DNA from: Enterococcus sp. 9E7_DIV0242
GTDB lineage: Bacteria; Bacillota; Bacilli; Lactobacillales; Enterococcaceae
Assembly: GCF_002140975.2 (NCBI RefSeq)
Contig: NZ_CP147247.1
Coordinates: 2,791,001 to 2,855,000, forward strand
Length of the DNA stretch: 64,000 bases
Reading direction: 5' to 3'
Numbering within the stretch: the first letter of the stretch is position 1; each line of letters opens with the position of its first letter. A model generated the notes under the pieces. That model searched no databases and had not been told where the DNA came from. It saw nothing but the letters and a program-made list of their open reading frames with translations. The position numbers were made by a program, and so were the translations under genes. Shown piece by piece: positions 1 through 6,873 of the stretch.

Positions 1-228
1 AAGCTTTTCAAAGAAGCGGATACGCTAAAACAGAATTATCGGAATCATTTCAATATGGATATTCCAGACAATATAATAGGCTGGTGGAATCCGTTAAACA
101 TAGCTGACCATCCAGAAGAATTGGAAGCAGGTATAAAGGCTATGGCCGAGGATGTTCAGCAAGCTATTGATACGAATACACCCATTGAAGAAATTCCAAT
201 CGAATCATGGGAAAAAATAATTTTCTAA
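1..228 (+). CDS. Prophage protein of unknown function, C-terminal part
   Basis: An open frame enters from the left edge and ends in TAA after 75 visible codons. The visible part is acidic (runs such as HPEELEAGI and TPIEEIPIESWEKIIF) and has no recognisable motif. It lies just upstream of the large terminase, so a role in packaging or head assembly is possible. The start lies outside the window, so no product can be named. Confidence 0.5.
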   Translation, partial: KLFKEADTLKQNYRNHFNMDIPDNIIGWWNPLNIADHPEELEAGIKAMAEDVQQAIDTNTPIEEIPIESWEKIIF

Positions 229-258
229 GCGCTCAGCGAAAGCTAAGTGCTTTTTTTG
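228..258 (+). terminator. Terminator-like hairpin before the terminase gene
   Basis: The segment from 228 folds into a stem closed by AGCGCT/AGTGCT with a GAAA tetraloop and is followed by seven T residues. It directly follows the stop codon of the partial gene. Confidence 0.65.
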
Positions 259-307
259 TACCCAGCGATAGGGTTACCATGCTGAACAGGATTGAAAGGG
301 GTAAGCT

Positions 308-1717
308 ATGACTACTAAAGTGCGATTTGGTAATCAGCATCCTACTCAATCGGTAATTATTCCATACGAACACAGTCTATGTCAAAAAGCGATAGGCTAT
401 TATGAAAAAACTGGTCGTAAATGTTACGAGTGGCAGCTAAATTTATTAGAACCTATTATGGCAATTGATGACGACGGCTTGTGGGTACACCAAAAATACG
501 GTTTTTCAATTCCGCGGCGAAATGGTAAAACAGAAATAGTATATATGGTTGAACTTTGGGCACTAGAAGAGGGATTAAACACTCTGCATACAGCGCACAG
601 AATTAGCACGTCTCATTCTTCATTCGAAAAGATGAAAAAGTATCTTGAAGATATGGGCTATGTCGAAGGCGAGGATTTTAATTCTATAAAAGCCAAAGGG
701 CAGGAACGCTTAGAACTGTATAAGAGCGGAGGGGTTATCCAATTCCGTACTAGAACATCATCAGGTGGGCTGGGTGAAGGATTTGATTTGCTAGTTATTG
801 ACGAAGCTCAAGAGTACACAACAGAGCAAGAATCAGCGTTGAAGTACACGGTCACTGATAGCGACAATCCTATGACGATCATGTGTGGTACACCACCGAC
901 ACCAGTTTCTAGTGGAACTGTATTTACTAGTTATCGGGAAAAAATCCTGTTTGGGCAGGGGAAATATTCTGGTTGGGCTGAATGGTCAGTTGATGAAGAA
1001 AAAGACATTAATGATATAGAAGCTTGGTACAACTCTAATCCATCGATGGGCTATCATTTAAATGAACGTAAGATAGAGGCGGAGCTAGGCGAGGATAAGC
1101 TTGATCATAACGTTCAACGTCTTGGTTATTGGCCTAAATACAATCAAAAATCAGCTATTTCAGAAACTGAGTGGCAAGCGTTGAAAGTTAAAGCTTTGCC
1201 AAGCTTAAAAGGTCCATTGCATGTTGGTATAAAGTACGGTAACGATGGCGCGAATGTTTCTATGAGCATTGCGGTGCGTACCCTGTCAGGAAAAATCTTT
1301 GTTGAATCGATCGATTGTCAATCTGTACGGAATGGGAATCAATGGATCATTAACTTTCTAAAAAATGCAGATGTTGCGAGTGTGGCGATTGACGGAGCGG
1401 CTGGACAAAACATTCTTTCAAGTGAAATGAAAGATTTTAAACTGAAACCGCCGATTTTACCAAAAGTTTCAGAAATCATCGCTGCAAACTCAGCATGGGA
1501 GCAGGGAATATTCCAAAAGGGTATCTGTCACACGGATCAACCGTCGCTCACTGCAGTAGTAACCAACTCCGAAAAACGAAACATTGGTACGAACGGCGGT
1601 TTTGGGTATAAGTCACAGTTTGATGATATGGACATTAGTTTAATGGATAGTGCTTTATTAGCACATTGGGCTTGCAGCAATGTTAAGCCTAAGAAAAAAC
1701 AACAAGTTAGGTATTAA
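308..1717 (+). CDS. terL: Phage terminase large subunit
   Basis: This 469-residue protein is the motor ATPase/nuclease that packages phage DNA into proheads. A Walker A motif (PRRNGKTE, residues 69-76) and a Walker B motif (LLVIDEAQ, residues 161-168) mark the ATPase half. The C-terminal half has acidic positions (VAIDGA, DDMDISLMDSALLA) expected of the RNase H-like nuclease. An AAGGGG ribosome site precedes the ATG. Unusually, the next genes are scaffold and capsid with no portal gene between, so the portal must lie to the left or be absent. Hairpins flank the gene on both sides. Confidence 0.93.
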   Translation: MTTKVRFGNQHPTQSVIIPYEHSLCQKAIGYYEKTGRKCYEWQLNLLEPIMAIDDDGLWVHQKYGFSIPRRNGKTEIVYMVELWALEEGLNTLHTAHRISTSHSSFEKMKKYLEDMGYVEGEDFNSIKAKGQERLELYKSGGVIQFRTRTSSGGLGEGFDLLVIDEAQEYTTEQESALKYTVTDSDNPMTIMCGTPPTPVSSGTVFTSYREKILFGQGKYSGWAEWSVDEEKDINDIEAWYNSNPSMGYHLNERKIEAELGEDKLDHNVQRLGYWPKYNQKSAISETEWQALKVKALPSLKGPLHVGIKYGNDGANVSMSIAVRTLSGKIFVESIDCQSVRNGNQWIINFLKNADVASVAIDGAAGQNILSSEMKDFKLKPPILPKVSEIIAANSAWEQGIFQKGICHTDQPSLTAVVTNSEKRNIGTNGGFGYKSQFDDMDISLMDSALLAHWACSNVKPKKKQQVRY

Positions 1718-1745
1718 GCGACTCTATTTTAGAGCCGCTTTTTTA
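1716..1745 (+). terminator. Terminator-like hairpin after terminase
   Basis: AAGCGACTCT pairs with AGAGCCGCTT (one mismatch) around an ATTTT loop, followed by a T run. It overlaps the terminase stop codon. Confidence 0.65.
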
Positions 1746-1795
1746 ATACAAAAAATTACCGAGACAGCCGGGTAAGCTGGGAAAGGATTTTTATT

Positions 1796-2272
1796 ATGTC
1801 AGAATTTAAAGCAATTGAAACGCAAGAGGAACTGGACCGAATTATCCAGGACAGATTGACTCGTCAAAAGGAATCATTAGAAAAACAATTTTCCGATTAC
1901 GAGGAAATCAAAACACGCAATGCGGATTTAGAAAAACAGGTTGGTACATTGCAAACGGCTATTGAAGAATCGAAAACAAGCGCTGCAGATTACGACAAAC
2001 AATTGAGCGAATTGAACGGGAAACTTGCTGGCTATGAAACAGCAAATTTACGCACAAAAATCGCTTTGCAGAACGGTTTGCCGTTTGATTTAGCAGATAG
2101 ACTCGTTGGAGATAACGAAGAAACTTTAAAAGCGGATGCTGAGCGACTGGCCGCATTCGTTAAGCCAAAAAACGCAGTACCACCATTGAAAAACACCGAG
2201 AAACCTTTAGGCGATGAGAAAGACAATGCCTATAAATCATTAATAAACAATTTAAACACAGAAGGAGAGTAA
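1796..2272 (+). CDS. Phage capsid scaffold protein (DUF4355-like)
   Basis: This 158-residue, highly charged protein has a long predicted coiled coil (about residues 10-90, rich in E, K, Q and L) and a short C-terminal tail. That composition, and its position immediately before the major capsid gene, are typical of siphovirus scaffolds, which organise capsid subunits and leave the mature head. Six bases separate its stop from the capsid start. Confidence 0.8.
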   Translation: MSEFKAIETQEELDRIIQDRLTRQKESLEKQFSDYEEIKTRNADLEKQVGTLQTAIEESKTSAADYDKQLSELNGKLAGYETANLRTKIALQNGLPFDLADRLVGDNEETLKADAERLAAFVKPKNAVPPLKNTEKPLGDEKDNAYKSLINNLNTEGE

Positions 2273-2278
2273 TTTATT

Positions 2279-3178
2279 ATGACATTATCAAGAGGTAGTC
2301 TATTTGAACCGGAATTAGTAACAGATTTGATTAACAAGGTAAAGGGAAAAAGTTCTTTAGCCATTCTATCGCAACAAGAGGCAATCCCATTTGATGGAAA
2401 AACAGAGTTTATTTTCACAATGGATTCTGAAATCGATATTGTGGCAGAAAATGGGAAGAAAACACACGGCGGCGTGTCAATCGCACCCGTTAAAATGGTG
2501 CCTATCAAGGTAGAGTATGGCGCACGTGTTTCTGACGAGTTTATTTATTCCTCAGAAGAAAAGAAAATTGATGTAATCAAATCATTTAACGAAGGTTATG
2601 CTAAGAAATTAGCGCGTGGTATTGATTTAATGGCGTTTCATGGGATTAATCCACGTAGCGGCGCAGCATCAACTGTAATCGGAACAAATCACTTTGACAG
2701 CAAGGTAACTCAGACAGTCGAATTTTCACAAGCTGATCCAGACGCAAATATCGAAGCTGCAGTATCGATGATTCAAGGAGAGGAAGGCGTAGTTACTGGT
2801 TTAGCTGCCGATCCTGCTTTTTCTGCTGCACTTGCTGCAATGCGCACTGGGGGCGATACGAATATTCGTTTATTCCCTGAGCTGGCTTGGGGCGCTAATC
2901 CGGGTTCTATCAATGGACTAAAAGCGGATATTAACAACACTGTATCTGGTGGCACAAGTGATGTTGCGATTATTGGGGATTTCGTTAATTATTTCCAATG
3001 GGGATTTGCAAAAGAAATTCCGTTAGAAGTCATCAAGTACGGCGATCCGGATAACAGCGGACAAGACTTGAAAGGGTACAACCAGGTTTATCTGCGCTCA
3101 GAAACATTCTTAGGATGGGGAATTTTAGACGAAACCTCATTTGCTCGTATCATTAAACCAGCTGCAGGAGGTAATTAA
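2279..3178 (+). CDS. Phage major capsid protein
   Basis: This 299-residue protein follows the scaffold gene with a GGAGAG ribosome site. Sequence character fits an HK97-fold major capsid protein of Gram-positive siphoviruses: an N-terminal helical stretch, a central region with GINPRSGA, and a C-terminal region ending near TFLGWGILD. No separate maturation protease is seen nearby, in keeping with a scaffold-dependent head. The call rests on size, composition and position. Confidence 0.87.
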   Translation: MTLSRGSLFEPELVTDLINKVKGKSSLAILSQQEAIPFDGKTEFIFTMDSEIDIVAENGKKTHGGVSIAPVKMVPIKVEYGARVSDEFIYSSEEKKIDVIKSFNEGYAKKLARGIDLMAFHGINPRSGAASTVIGTNHFDSKVTQTVEFSQADPDANIEAAVSMIQGEEGVVTGLAADPAFSAALAAMRTGGDTNIRLFPELAWGANPGSINGLKADINNTVSGGTSDVAIIGDFVNYFQWGFAKEIPLEVIKYGDPDNSGQDLKGYNQVYLRSETFLGWGILDETSFARIIKPAAGGN

Positions 3179-3180
3179 CC

Positions 3181-3477
3181 ATGGAATATAAAAATACAAA
3201 GACAGGGGCTACTTTTAGTAGTCCTTGTAAAATTAGTGGTGGTAATTGGGTACTATCCAGCGATTACGCTAAAAAAAATATCGAAGTAACTTCTGCAGAT
3301 GATAAAAAAGTCATCATTGAAGACGAACAACCAGAAGAAGCAGAATTAATCAATACTGCACCAGATGAAATTACTAAAAAGCAGATTATGCAGGAGCTGG
3401 ATGCCTTTGAAGTTGAATATAATCCGCAAGCAAAGAAACAAGAGCTATATGATTTGATGATGCAGCAAGGGAAGTGA
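3181..3477 (+). CDS. Small head-associated protein with HeH/LEM-like C-terminus
   Basis: This 98-residue protein starts 3 bases after the capsid stop. Its first half (residues 1-60) is a beta-rich unknown. The C-terminal 35 residues (ITKKQIMQELDAFEVEYNP onward) resemble the HeH/LEM helix-extended-loop-helix domain often seen in small proteins after the capsid gene. A head-decoration or completion role is inferred from position only. Confidence 0.65.
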   Translation: MEYKNTKTGATFSSPCKISGGNWVLSSDYAKKNIEVTSADDKKVIIEDEQPEEAELINTAPDEITKKQIMQELDAFEVEYNPQAKKQELYDLMMQQGK

Positions 3478-3481
3478 TCAC

Positions 3482-3877
3482 ATGAGTGATTTTGCTACAT
3501 TGGACGATATAGAAAAATTGTGGCGGCCGCTAAAAGCTGACGAAAAGGAAAGGGCAGGAGCGTTGCTTTCTGTCATTTCCGACTCGTTACGCGAGGAAGC
3601 TTTCAAAGTCGGCAGAGATTTAGACGAGATGGTAAAGGAACGTCCTTCATTTGCTAATGTCGTGCGATCTGTGACCGTTGATGTGGTCGCGCGAACACTT
3701 ATGACCTCAACTGATCAAGAGCCTATGACACAGTTCGCAGAGGGCGCATTAGGCTATAGTGTTTCAGGTTCTTATCTAGTACCCGGCGGTGGCTTGTTTA
3801 TAAAGACTTCTGAACTTAATCGTTTAGGGCTACGCCGTCAACGATATGGAGTGATTGATTTTTATGGGAAAGATTAA
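3482..3877 (+). CDS. Phage head-tail connector (Gp19/Gp15/Gp42-like)
   Basis: This 131-residue protein has an N-terminal segment (ATLDDIEKLWRPLKADE) and alpha-helical body typical of the Gp19/Gp15/Gp42 connector family, which forms the adaptor ring between portal and tail. It begins right after the small HeH protein and overlaps the next reading frame by 14 bases. Confidence 0.8.
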   Translation: MSDFATLDDIEKLWRPLKADEKERAGALLSVISDSLREEAFKVGRDLDEMVKERPSFANVVRSVTVDVVARTLMTSTDQEPMTQFAEGALGYSVSGSYLVPGGGLFIKTSELNRLGLRRQRYGVIDFYGKD

Positions 3878-4202
3878 AGGAATAACCATTCAATTAGTCG
3901 ATAAGGTAAAAGTGGGAGTTGATCCATTTGACAGGCCGATTTATGAGAATCAGCAGATCGATGTTGATAATGTACTTATTAGCCCGGTTTCTTCTGACGA
4001 TGTGGTAAACCAGCAAAATCTTACGGGGAAAAAGGCTGTTTATACATTAGCTATTCCTAAAACTGATACCCATGAATGGGAAGATAAAGAAGTCTTATTT
4101 TTCGGTAAACGTTGGCGTACATTTGGAATACCGCTTGAAGGTATCGAGGACCTTATACCGCTTGACTGGAATAAGAAAGTGATGGTGGAACGCTTTGAGT
4201 AA
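3864..4202 (+). CDS. Phage head closure/stopper-like protein
   Basis: This beta-rich protein of 112 residues begins at ATG 3864. A TTG lies nine bases upstream, but the GGAG at 3848 sits too close to it. Gene order (connector, then this, then a gp10-like gene) points to the head-closure or stopper ring. The phrase EVLFFGKRWRTFGIPLEG is typical of this small family in lactic-acid bacteria phages. Functional assignment is positional. Confidence 0.7.
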   Translation: MGKIKGITIQLVDKVKVGVDPFDRPIYENQQIDVDNVLISPVSSDDVVNQQNLTGKKAVYTLAIPKTDTHEWEDKEVLFFGKRWRTFGIPLEGIEDLIPLDWNKKVMVERFE

Positions 4203-4434
4203 TAAAAAAGGTTTTGAATTGAATCGAGCCGGTGTTGCTGAACTGATGAAGTCAGAAGCAATGCAAAAGGTGCTATCAGATAAAGCAACAGGCATTAGGA
4301 ACCGCTGCGGCGATGGATATGAACAAGATATCTATGTCGGACAGAATCGGGCAAATGCGATGGTCAGCGCTGAAACCTACAGAGCGAAAAGGGATAATAT
4401 GAAGAACAACACAATTTTAAAGGCGGTACGATAG
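4195..4434 (+). CDS. HK97 gp10-like minor tail/connector protein
   Basis: This 79-residue protein uses a TTG start overlapping the previous gene by 8 bases. Sequence features (LNRAGVAELMKSEAM and a central RNRCGDGYEQD) match short HK97 gp10-type proteins, which act at the tail end of the connector. It is shorter than most members (usually over 100 residues). Confidence 0.7.
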   Translation: MSNKKGFELNRAGVAELMKSEAMQKVLSDKATGIRNRCGDGYEQDIYVGQNRANAMVSAETYRAKRDNMKNNTILKAVR

Positions 4435-4770
4435 ATGATTGAACTTGTGATAAAACAATTTCTTGATAGTCATTTGTCTGTACCGTCTTTTTTAGAACGT
4501 CCTGCAGAATCTCCGGATCGCTTCGTTCTCTTAGAAAAGACAGGCGGCGCAAAAAGTAATTATTTGCCGTCTTCGACCTTTGCTTTTCAAAGTTATGCGG
4601 AATCCATGTATGAGGCTGCAAAGCTAAATGAGGAATTAAAAGAGGCAGTTGAGGACATGATCGTTCTTGATGAAATCAGCGGTATTAAATTAAACAGTGA
4701 CTACAACTACACAGATACAACGACGAAAGAATACAGATATCAAGCGGTATTTGATATCAATCATTATTAA
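4435..4770 (+). CDS. Phage tail terminator-like protein
   Basis: This 111-residue protein begins one base after the gp10-like stop and lies just before the major tail protein. Its size and fold-type composition (IELVIKQFLDSHL at the start, then alternating strands, ending YRYQAVFDINHY) match the minor protein that caps the tail tube in siphoviruses. Identified by position and general similarity. Confidence 0.7.
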   Translation: MIELVIKQFLDSHLSVPSFLERPAESPDRFVLLEKTGGAKSNYLPSSTFAFQSYAESMYEAAKLNEELKEAVEDMIVLDEISGIKLNSDYNYTDTTTKEYRYQAVFDINHY

Positions 4771-4787
4771 TCAGGAGGAAAAAACAC

Positions 4788-5348
4788 ATGGCAAAAGCAG
4801 AAAATGTTTCGACAGCAAAACCTAAAATTGGAGGGGCTATCTATTCCGCGCCACTAGGAACAAAATTACCAACGACGGCAATCGCTGAGTTAGATGCGGC
4901 ATTCAAGAGCCTGGGTTATGTCTCAGAAGACGGATTGACAAATGCTAACTCAATGTCTAGTGAAGATATCAAAGCATGGGGCGGCGATATCGTCGCTTCT
5001 GTAGAAACGGAGAAAACAGACACATTCACTTATACTTTGATTGAGTCCACAAACGTTGATGTACTGAAAGAAGTGTACGGAAATGATAACGTGACGGGAG
5101 ACTTAGATACAGGGATTGCAATTAAAGCAAATTCTATTACGTTAGAGGAACATATAATTGTTGTCGATATGGTTTTAAAGGGCGGAGTCTTGAAGCGAAT
5201 TGTTGTTCCTAACGGAAAAGTATCCGAACTGGGAGAGATTACGTATACAGATACTGACGCTGTAGGATATGAAACAACTTTAAAAGCTATTGCAGATAAC
5301 GCTGGGAACACGCATTACGATTACATGCAAAAGCCTACACCCAGTTAA
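4788..5348 (+). CDS. Phage major tail protein (short form)
   Basis: This 186-residue tube protein follows an AGGAGG ribosome site. The start GKPKIGGAIYSAPLGTKLP-like segment and the stretch GLTNANSMSSEDIKAWGGD are typical of major tail proteins of Gram-positive siphoviruses. Termination at TAA 5346-5348 gives the short form. The codon CCC at 5340-5342 followed by A offers a +1 slip to CCA, after which reading continues without a stop into a fibronectin-III-like domain up to 6177. A longer minor form is therefore likely. Confidence 0.88.
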   Translation: MAKAENVSTAKPKIGGAIYSAPLGTKLPTTAIAELDAAFKSLGYVSEDGLTNANSMSSEDIKAWGGDIVASVETEKTDTFTYTLIESTNVDVLKEVYGNDNVTGDLDTGIAIKANSITLEEHIIVVDMVLKGGVLKRIVVPNGKVSELGEITYTDTDAVGYETTLKAIADNAGNTHYDYMQKPTPS

Positions 5349-6177
5349 ACCCCAAAACCTGATCGTTTTTGACATAGCTAAAAATAGCGCAATAATTGAA
5401 TGGTTAGGCGCAAATGGGGATGTTTTACTAAATGACATAGTGATAGCTGAGGGCGTTACTTCTCCGCATATCATAGAGGATTTAGAGAGCAACACAGAGT
5501 ATACAGTAAAAGTTGTGAACAGAGGCGGAGAGAGTGAAGAAGTAACGTTCGCTACAAAAGAAATCACGTATAAAGAAGTAACTATTGCATGTGATTTTAA
5601 TGGGAAGATGGCTGGAAGCGTGGTCGAGAATCCGCATATTGCTAAAAATGTTGCTCATGCAAATCTGCAAAACCCTGCCTCATCTCTGTGGAGTGAATTC
5701 ACACAAAATAGTTATAACGCTATTGCAGAATTAGACAACTCAGTCAGCAAATCATCCACCTCTGATAACGAAAAAATTGCACAAGCGTTATTCTCTTTCG
5801 ATGTCACTGAAGCTATTGAGAGGTACGATAAGAACTATTTTGTTGATAGTAATGCAACAACGATAGCTGAAAAAGTGAGTCTGATTTTAGAGAAACAAAA
5901 GTCCATGACATTCAACGTTTATGGTTTCAGTAGTGGTGCAACAGGTAACAAAATTACTGTACACAGACGAGCGGGATCTGTTTGGATAGCAGCGAATGTT
6001 GGTGATTCAAACGCGGTACAACGTGTAACAGGTACCTACACCGATGGAAGATTGCTGATGGCGGACGGCAATGTTTATATTTTAGCAAGTGCTACAGCCA
6101 GTGACGGTATAACAGCAAGTGTATTAAACATTGACTACGCAAACTTAGAACTAACAATACTAGTGGAAGAAGATTAG
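5344..6177 (+). CDS. C-terminal extension of major tail protein, read by +1 frameshift
   Basis: This frame has no ATG near its beginning and no ribosome site (the first possible start is a TTG inside the tail gene). It continues the tail protein if the ribosome slips +1 at CCC-A (5340-5343): PTP then VKPQNLIVFDI. The first 70 residues form a fibronectin type III-like domain (SAIIEWLGANG, SNTEYTVKVVNRGG). The rest is a larger beta-rich domain of unknown role. Such additions decorate tail tubes in other phages, for example Listeria phage PSA, where a +1 shift at a proline codon is known. It could instead be an independently translated fibre gene, but I see no start for that. Confidence 0.7.
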   Translation, partial: VKPQNLIVFDIAKNSAIIEWLGANGDVLLNDIVIAEGVTSPHIIEDLESNTEYTVKVVNRGGESEEVTFATKEITYKEVTIACDFNGKMAGSVVENPHIAKNVAHANLQNPASSLWSEFTQNSYNAIAELDNSVSKSSTSDNEKIAQALFSFDVTEAIERYDKNYFVDSNATTIAEKVSLILEKQKSMTFNVYGFSSGATGNKITVHRRAGSVWIAANVGDSNAVQRVTGTYTDGRLLMADGNVYILASATASDGITASVLNIDYANLELTILVEED

Positions 6178-6196
6178 CAGACGCTAGTCTTCTTTT
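6168..6196 (+). terminator. Hairpin at the end of the tail extension frame
   Basis: AGAAGATTAGC (6168-6178) pairs along its full 11 bases with GCTAGTCTTCT (6183-6193) around an AGAC loop, followed by TTT. The stem contains the stop codon of the extension frame. Confidence 0.6.
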
Positions 6197-6216
6197 CGTT
6201 TAGGGAGGAAAACAGA

Positions 6217-6480
6217 ATGATTATTACAGGTAAAACGAAGTCAGGATTTAGCTATAAAATTCAAAAAGAACGGGTTGAAGACTATGAGTTTATTGAACTG
6301 ATTGGAGAAGTAGAAGAGAATCCAACCGTATTACCAAAACTTTTGAAAATGCTATTCGGTAAGGAACAAACGGAAAAACTGAAAGAGCATTTAAGAACAA
6401 AAGATGGTTTTGTTCCAGCAACAAAAATGATCGAAGAGTTTGGAGAAGTTTTGAATAATCCTAAGCTAAAAAACTCTTAA
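6217..6480 (+). CDS. Tail assembly chaperone gpG-like
   Basis: This 87-residue acidic protein is placed immediately before the tape measure pair, as gpG is in lambda-like phages. Its last sense codons read CTA AAA AAC TCT TAA. They contain the canonical -1 slippery heptamer A-AAA-AAC at 6468-6474, so a fraction of ribosomes should pass into the following frame to make the gpGT fusion. It acts as a chaperone of tape measure and tail tube assembly and is not present in the virion. Confidence 0.82.
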   Translation: MIITGKTKSGFSYKIQKERVEDYEFIELIGEVEENPTVLPKLLKMLFGKEQTEKLKEHLRTKDGFVPATKMIEEFGEVLNNPKLKNS

Positions 6481-6860
6481 TCCTTGCTAGCATGATACGT
6501 TTTGATGAAGAATCATTAATGTGCGATCTTGCAGAAACGTATAATATATATGATTACAAACAGTTACCTCCAACTAAGGTAGCTGTTTTTTCTTGTGGTT
6601 TAAGGGATAATTCGCGGATCAAAATGAAAATGAATAATCAAATAGTTCCTTTAGAAACTACATTGTTGGCTGGTATCGCTGATAGGTTGAGTGTGCTCGT
6701 ATGGTCGGAAACTAAAGACGGCCAAAGAGGAAAGAACAAACCGAAATTCATTTTAGATTCACTTAGCGGAAAACCACCAGTCAAAAAAGAAGAAATCGTA
6801 TTTAACTCTAGCGAGGAATTTGAAAAGACAAGACGAAAATTATTAGAAGGTATAGATTAG
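6474..6860 (+). CDS. gpGT extension of tail chaperone (-1 frameshift; DUF5361-like)
   Basis: This frame is open from the slip site onward. An ATG at 6492 (122 codons) has no good ribosome site, so production as a fusion with the upstream chaperone is favoured. The protein starts with an IRFDEESLMCDLAETYNI segment characteristic of DUF5361-type proteins found at the T position of gpGT. It ends 13 bases before the tape measure start. Confidence 0.75.
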   Translation, partial: LLILASMIRFDEESLMCDLAETYNIYDYKQLPPTKVAVFSCGLRDNSRIKMKMNNQIVPLETTLLAGIADRLSVLVWSETKDGQRGKNKPKFILDSLSGKPPVKKEEIVFNSSEEFEKTRRKLLEGID

Positions 6861-6873
6861 GAGGAAAGGGGAT

